Of a stretch of DNA of 64,000 nt, positions 61,501-64,000 are shown piece by piece. The stretch is from Anseranas semipalmata (lineage: Eukaryota; Chordata; Aves; Anseriformes; Anseranatidae). The position numbers and the translations under genes are program-made. The stretch spans positions 119,926 through 183,925 of the forward strand of contig VXAA01000632.1 in the NCBI GenBank assembly GCA_013399115.1, read 5' to 3'. Numbering within the stretch: the stretch's first letter is position 1; each line of letters opens with the position of its first letter. Under the pieces are notes generated by a model. That model was not told the DNA's origin. It made no database searches and was given only the letters and a program-made list of their open reading frames with translations.

Positions 61501-62374
61501 TTGTTTTAAAACTTCCATTTTTATGTGAAGCTTCATGACATCCTGAGTCAAAGCAATAAATGCAGCACATTTTCTGGGTCATAACACTCCCATCCCCTTC
61601 AAGAAATCATGCCAAATAGCTATGTCTGTATTCACTCAAAATAATACTTCCTCTAAAAATGCATGACATCTTATATGATTTACATCATGTTATGTTGCGG
61701 ATTAGGTTAATGACTTCTTGTGCTTCTGTGAACCATTCAAAGTACTATGGCTCAGAATATTATTTTATATAAAGTATAAATAGAGTATATTGCTGCAGTG
61801 GTGGGTTATTTAACACATGTATTTTCACTAATATTGTAAAGGTCTAGAACGAGGGGTGGGACCAACGTATAACAAGCCCTTTCTTCCTGTGTGGAAACAA
61901 ATGTATTATACTGCTCTTCAGGGCTAGCTGGTCTATTTATAAATAAGAATTAAATATTTTTCTGGCTTTGTTCTGTGGGTTTTATTTGGAATGTGTGTGT
62001 GTTTTAAATACTGAATTGCTTCATTTCAATCACAATTGCAAATATAAAAGTAATGGTTAAGAGAATTTTTTGGTCATGTGTTGAAGCCTTCTTTGGATGA
62101 AATCCAGGACAGGGATAATATTTGGTTAACTAAAAGACTAGTAAACAACCAGATCACAGTAGACAAATGCATTGTCAAGATACCTCCATTTTTTACAAAT
62201 AGTTATTATTTTATTTCCTATATGAAAGAATTTCAAATATATAGGAAGATTTTCTCTACAGGATAAGATGTGTTTAGCTAAAATCTCAGGTTGCCATGCT
62301 AGAGAAAAGTTTTGGAGTCATTCAGTCACTAACAGGTAGGCAAGTAGCATCTCAATGATCAGTTTCATTCGGAA
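61501..62374. other. Non-coding sequence, no gene recognised
   Basis: AT-rich. Nothing is recognised before the CR1 relic. Confidence 0.5.
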
Positions 62375-63115
62375 AGCAAAATAGGGCTAGGAATTATTAG
62401 GAAAGGGATAGAGAACAGGAACAATCATTCACATCATTTTTAAGATCTACAGTGTGCCTGTACCTTGAACACTGAAGTCACGGTATTCTGATCACCCTCA
62501 CCTTGAAAAGGATGCAATAGACACAGAAATGGAACAAAGAACAGCAATCAGGATCATCAGAATTTAGAGCTGCTTGTCAGTGAGAAAGAAACTGAACAAG
62601 TCAGCATTGGAAAGATTTGAAAGGAGTATGACAATGTTGTACTGCTGTACTTATGGGTGCAACCAGTTATCAAAAAAAGATATATATATATATATAGTCT
62701 AATAAATCAAGAAGTTGGGAAGTTGGCAACACTCAGACAAGCAGGTAATGAGTTGCCAACTGAAAAAATCAGGTACTTTATACACACTGTGTATAACTGA
62801 ACTGCGAAACTCATCAGGAAGATATGGAGGCCAAAATACGAGTTTTAAATCAGCTTAGATGACTTATTGGAGTACTAGAGTACTCATCCAATAATCAGTA
62901 ACAGTAAGTAAACAAGATGTGATGATACAGTGATATTCATATCACCTTTGCTTCAGGAAGCCTCTAATTCAGTGACTGAGGGTTGGTGAGGATATGCCAA
63001 GGGGACTCTCTCTCTCTGTGGCCTGTTCTTATATTTTCCCATGACCATCTACTATTGCCCGCTGTTGGAGATAGGTTATTGACAAATTTTTGCTTTGATC
63101 TTTGTACAGTCACCT
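62375..63115 (+). mobile_element. Ancient CR1-like LINE relic (ORF2 C-terminal part to 3' tail)
   Basis: Landmarks occur in the order of a CR1 copy. TAGGAATTATTAGGAAAGGG (62388-62407) and a CACCTTGAAAAGGATGCAAT block near 62500 come from late ORF2. The stretch near 62773-62870 corresponds to the FFT..V.LWN..P region. The CGCTGTTGGAGATAGGTTAT block near 63060-63079, followed by TTTTTGCTTTGATC, is the 3' tail. Stops and frameshifts break the frame everywhere, so it is long dead. A short AT run (62679-62696) arose within it. Boundaries are approximate. Confidence 0.75.
62679..62696. repeat. (AT)n microsatellite
   Basis: About nine TA units lie inside the ancient CR1 relic, after a seven-A run. 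Confidence 0.9.
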
Positions 63116-63537
63116 CTTACACAGAAGTGGGACAATATACTCACTCATACATGCAATGCTATCCTAAAACTGACATGTCCTTGAATTTGGTCTAGTATGT
63201 CACTTGAAAACACTGCTATTGTAGGAATGTTAGGAAAACCAAGCACTTGCTGAACCAAAACCATCCTTTAACGTACAATTTATCATGCCTTTATGAAGAT
63301 TCTGTGAAAGAGGGCATGCACTATAAAAGATTATTGTCCTTCTATTACGTGGAGTGAGCTACTTAGTCTTTGGAAATTAACAAAGACTGTTTTAATGCTT
63401 GTCTGAGTCTTTTCATCACAAACGGTTGTAATTCACCACAAGAATAATCCACCAAGAGGAAACAGGGAAGATCCAGCTCCTGATCACTTCAAATGACGAT
63501 CGGGTGCTTTCTCCAAGATACTCCTCAGACAAACAAA
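63116..63537. other. Non-coding spacer between CR1 relics
   Basis: No gene or repeat is recognised in this stretch. Confidence 0.5.
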
Positions 63538-63650
63538 ACTTATTGGGCTCAATCCAGAGGTAACTCAGTGAAATTTAATGGCCTGTGATATACGGGAGGT
63601 CAGACTAGATGATCTAATCATTCCCTCTGGCTTTAAACTTTATGAATCAT
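63538..63650 (+). mobile_element. Ancient CR1-family 3' terminus (second subfamily)
   Basis: The sequence AGGTCAGACTAGATGATCTA at about 63597-63616, followed by CCCTCTGGCTTTAAACTTTATGAATCAT, is a well-preserved example of an old sauropsid CR1 3' end. It differs from the tail at 43305 and 63060, so it is a separate insertion. Some SINEs borrow this LINE tail; the preceding 60 bases (AATTTAATGGCCTGTGATAT) fit the CR1 3' UTR, but a SINE cannot be excluded. Confidence 0.8.
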
Positions 63651-64000
63651 GCTTGAGGTGGAACTGGTAATGGGAGTCATCTAATGGGAGTGGACATTGA
63701 AGCAACATCTCTGATGCTTAGGGGAGCAGAGAAAACTCACAACATTTGGCCTGAGGAAGAAGAAAGCAATTAAGCAGTCCTCTCGTATGAGGGAGAAACA
63801 GCCAAAAAGGATTAAAGGGAGAGGTGTAGGCCTTGGAGATTTGGCATGAAAAAGCTGAGGCCTGAGTTAGCCTAAGCGAAGAAAGAAATGAAAATGGCCA
63901 AAGTCACGCTTGACCTCAAGTCTTCTGGGCAAGAGCACTTCTTTCTCTTCCATGCATTCCTTTGCCCCTTTCACCCTTGAATGAACCCACTGGCTCCAGC
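63651..64000. other. Non-coding sequence, no gene recognised
   Basis: Purine-rich in parts (63730-63840) with no recognised element up to the end of the window. Confidence 0.5.

Overview
The window reads as nuclear DNA from a bird, or more cautiously a sauropsid. The main evidence is the interspersed repeats. Every transposon fragment I can recognise is a CR1 LINE. The best one, at 23627-23952 on the minus strand, still carries the undisrupted C-terminal end of CR1 ORF2, with the typical [11 protein letters not shown] motif, and an avian-type 3' end. No L1, Alu or B-type SINE was recognised. The sequence is AT-rich and CpG-poor, with simple repeats, long A/T homopolymers and three assembly gaps (runs of N). 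Nothing looks bacterial, viral or organellar.

No host protein-coding gene, exon, tRNA, rRNA or CRISPR array can be supported. The open frames are short (at most 190 codons), lie in slightly GC-richer patches or run through homopolymers, overlap frames on the other strand, and match no family I know. The only convincing coding sequence is the CR1 remnant. The window is best described as a gene desert or the inside of very long introns.

Layout: 1-8900 is unique non-coding sequence with one TG microsatellite. 8900-14340 holds homopolymers, a 37-bp duplication, AAAG and TTTTA microsatellites and a G-rich tract. 16338-16424 is a pyrimidine tract ending in a GT-rich stretch and a gap. 17850-17904 is a long imperfect hairpin. 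19908-20090 and 23627-23952 are CR1 copies on the minus strand. 26700-30240 holds a G-quadruplex candidate, a CpG-bearing patch and stretches that look like conserved regulatory DNA. 34468-34564 is a 97-nt pure purine tract. 38600-38960 has two POU-type octamers. 43175-43380 is an ancient CR1 tail. 50882-50955 is a GGGAAA array and 51310-51345 a G-quadruplex candidate. 54206-54302 is a three-copy, hairpin-containing minisatellite. 58580-59240 is another regulatory-like stretch. 62375-63115 and 63538-63650 are ancient CR1 copies on the plus strand.

There is no set of genes here that works together. What could matter biologically is possible long-range regulatory DNA and several sequences prone to non-B DNA structure. 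Nothing I can see amounts to a new biological system; the most unusual items are the 17850 hairpin, the GGGAAA array and the palindromic minisatellite.
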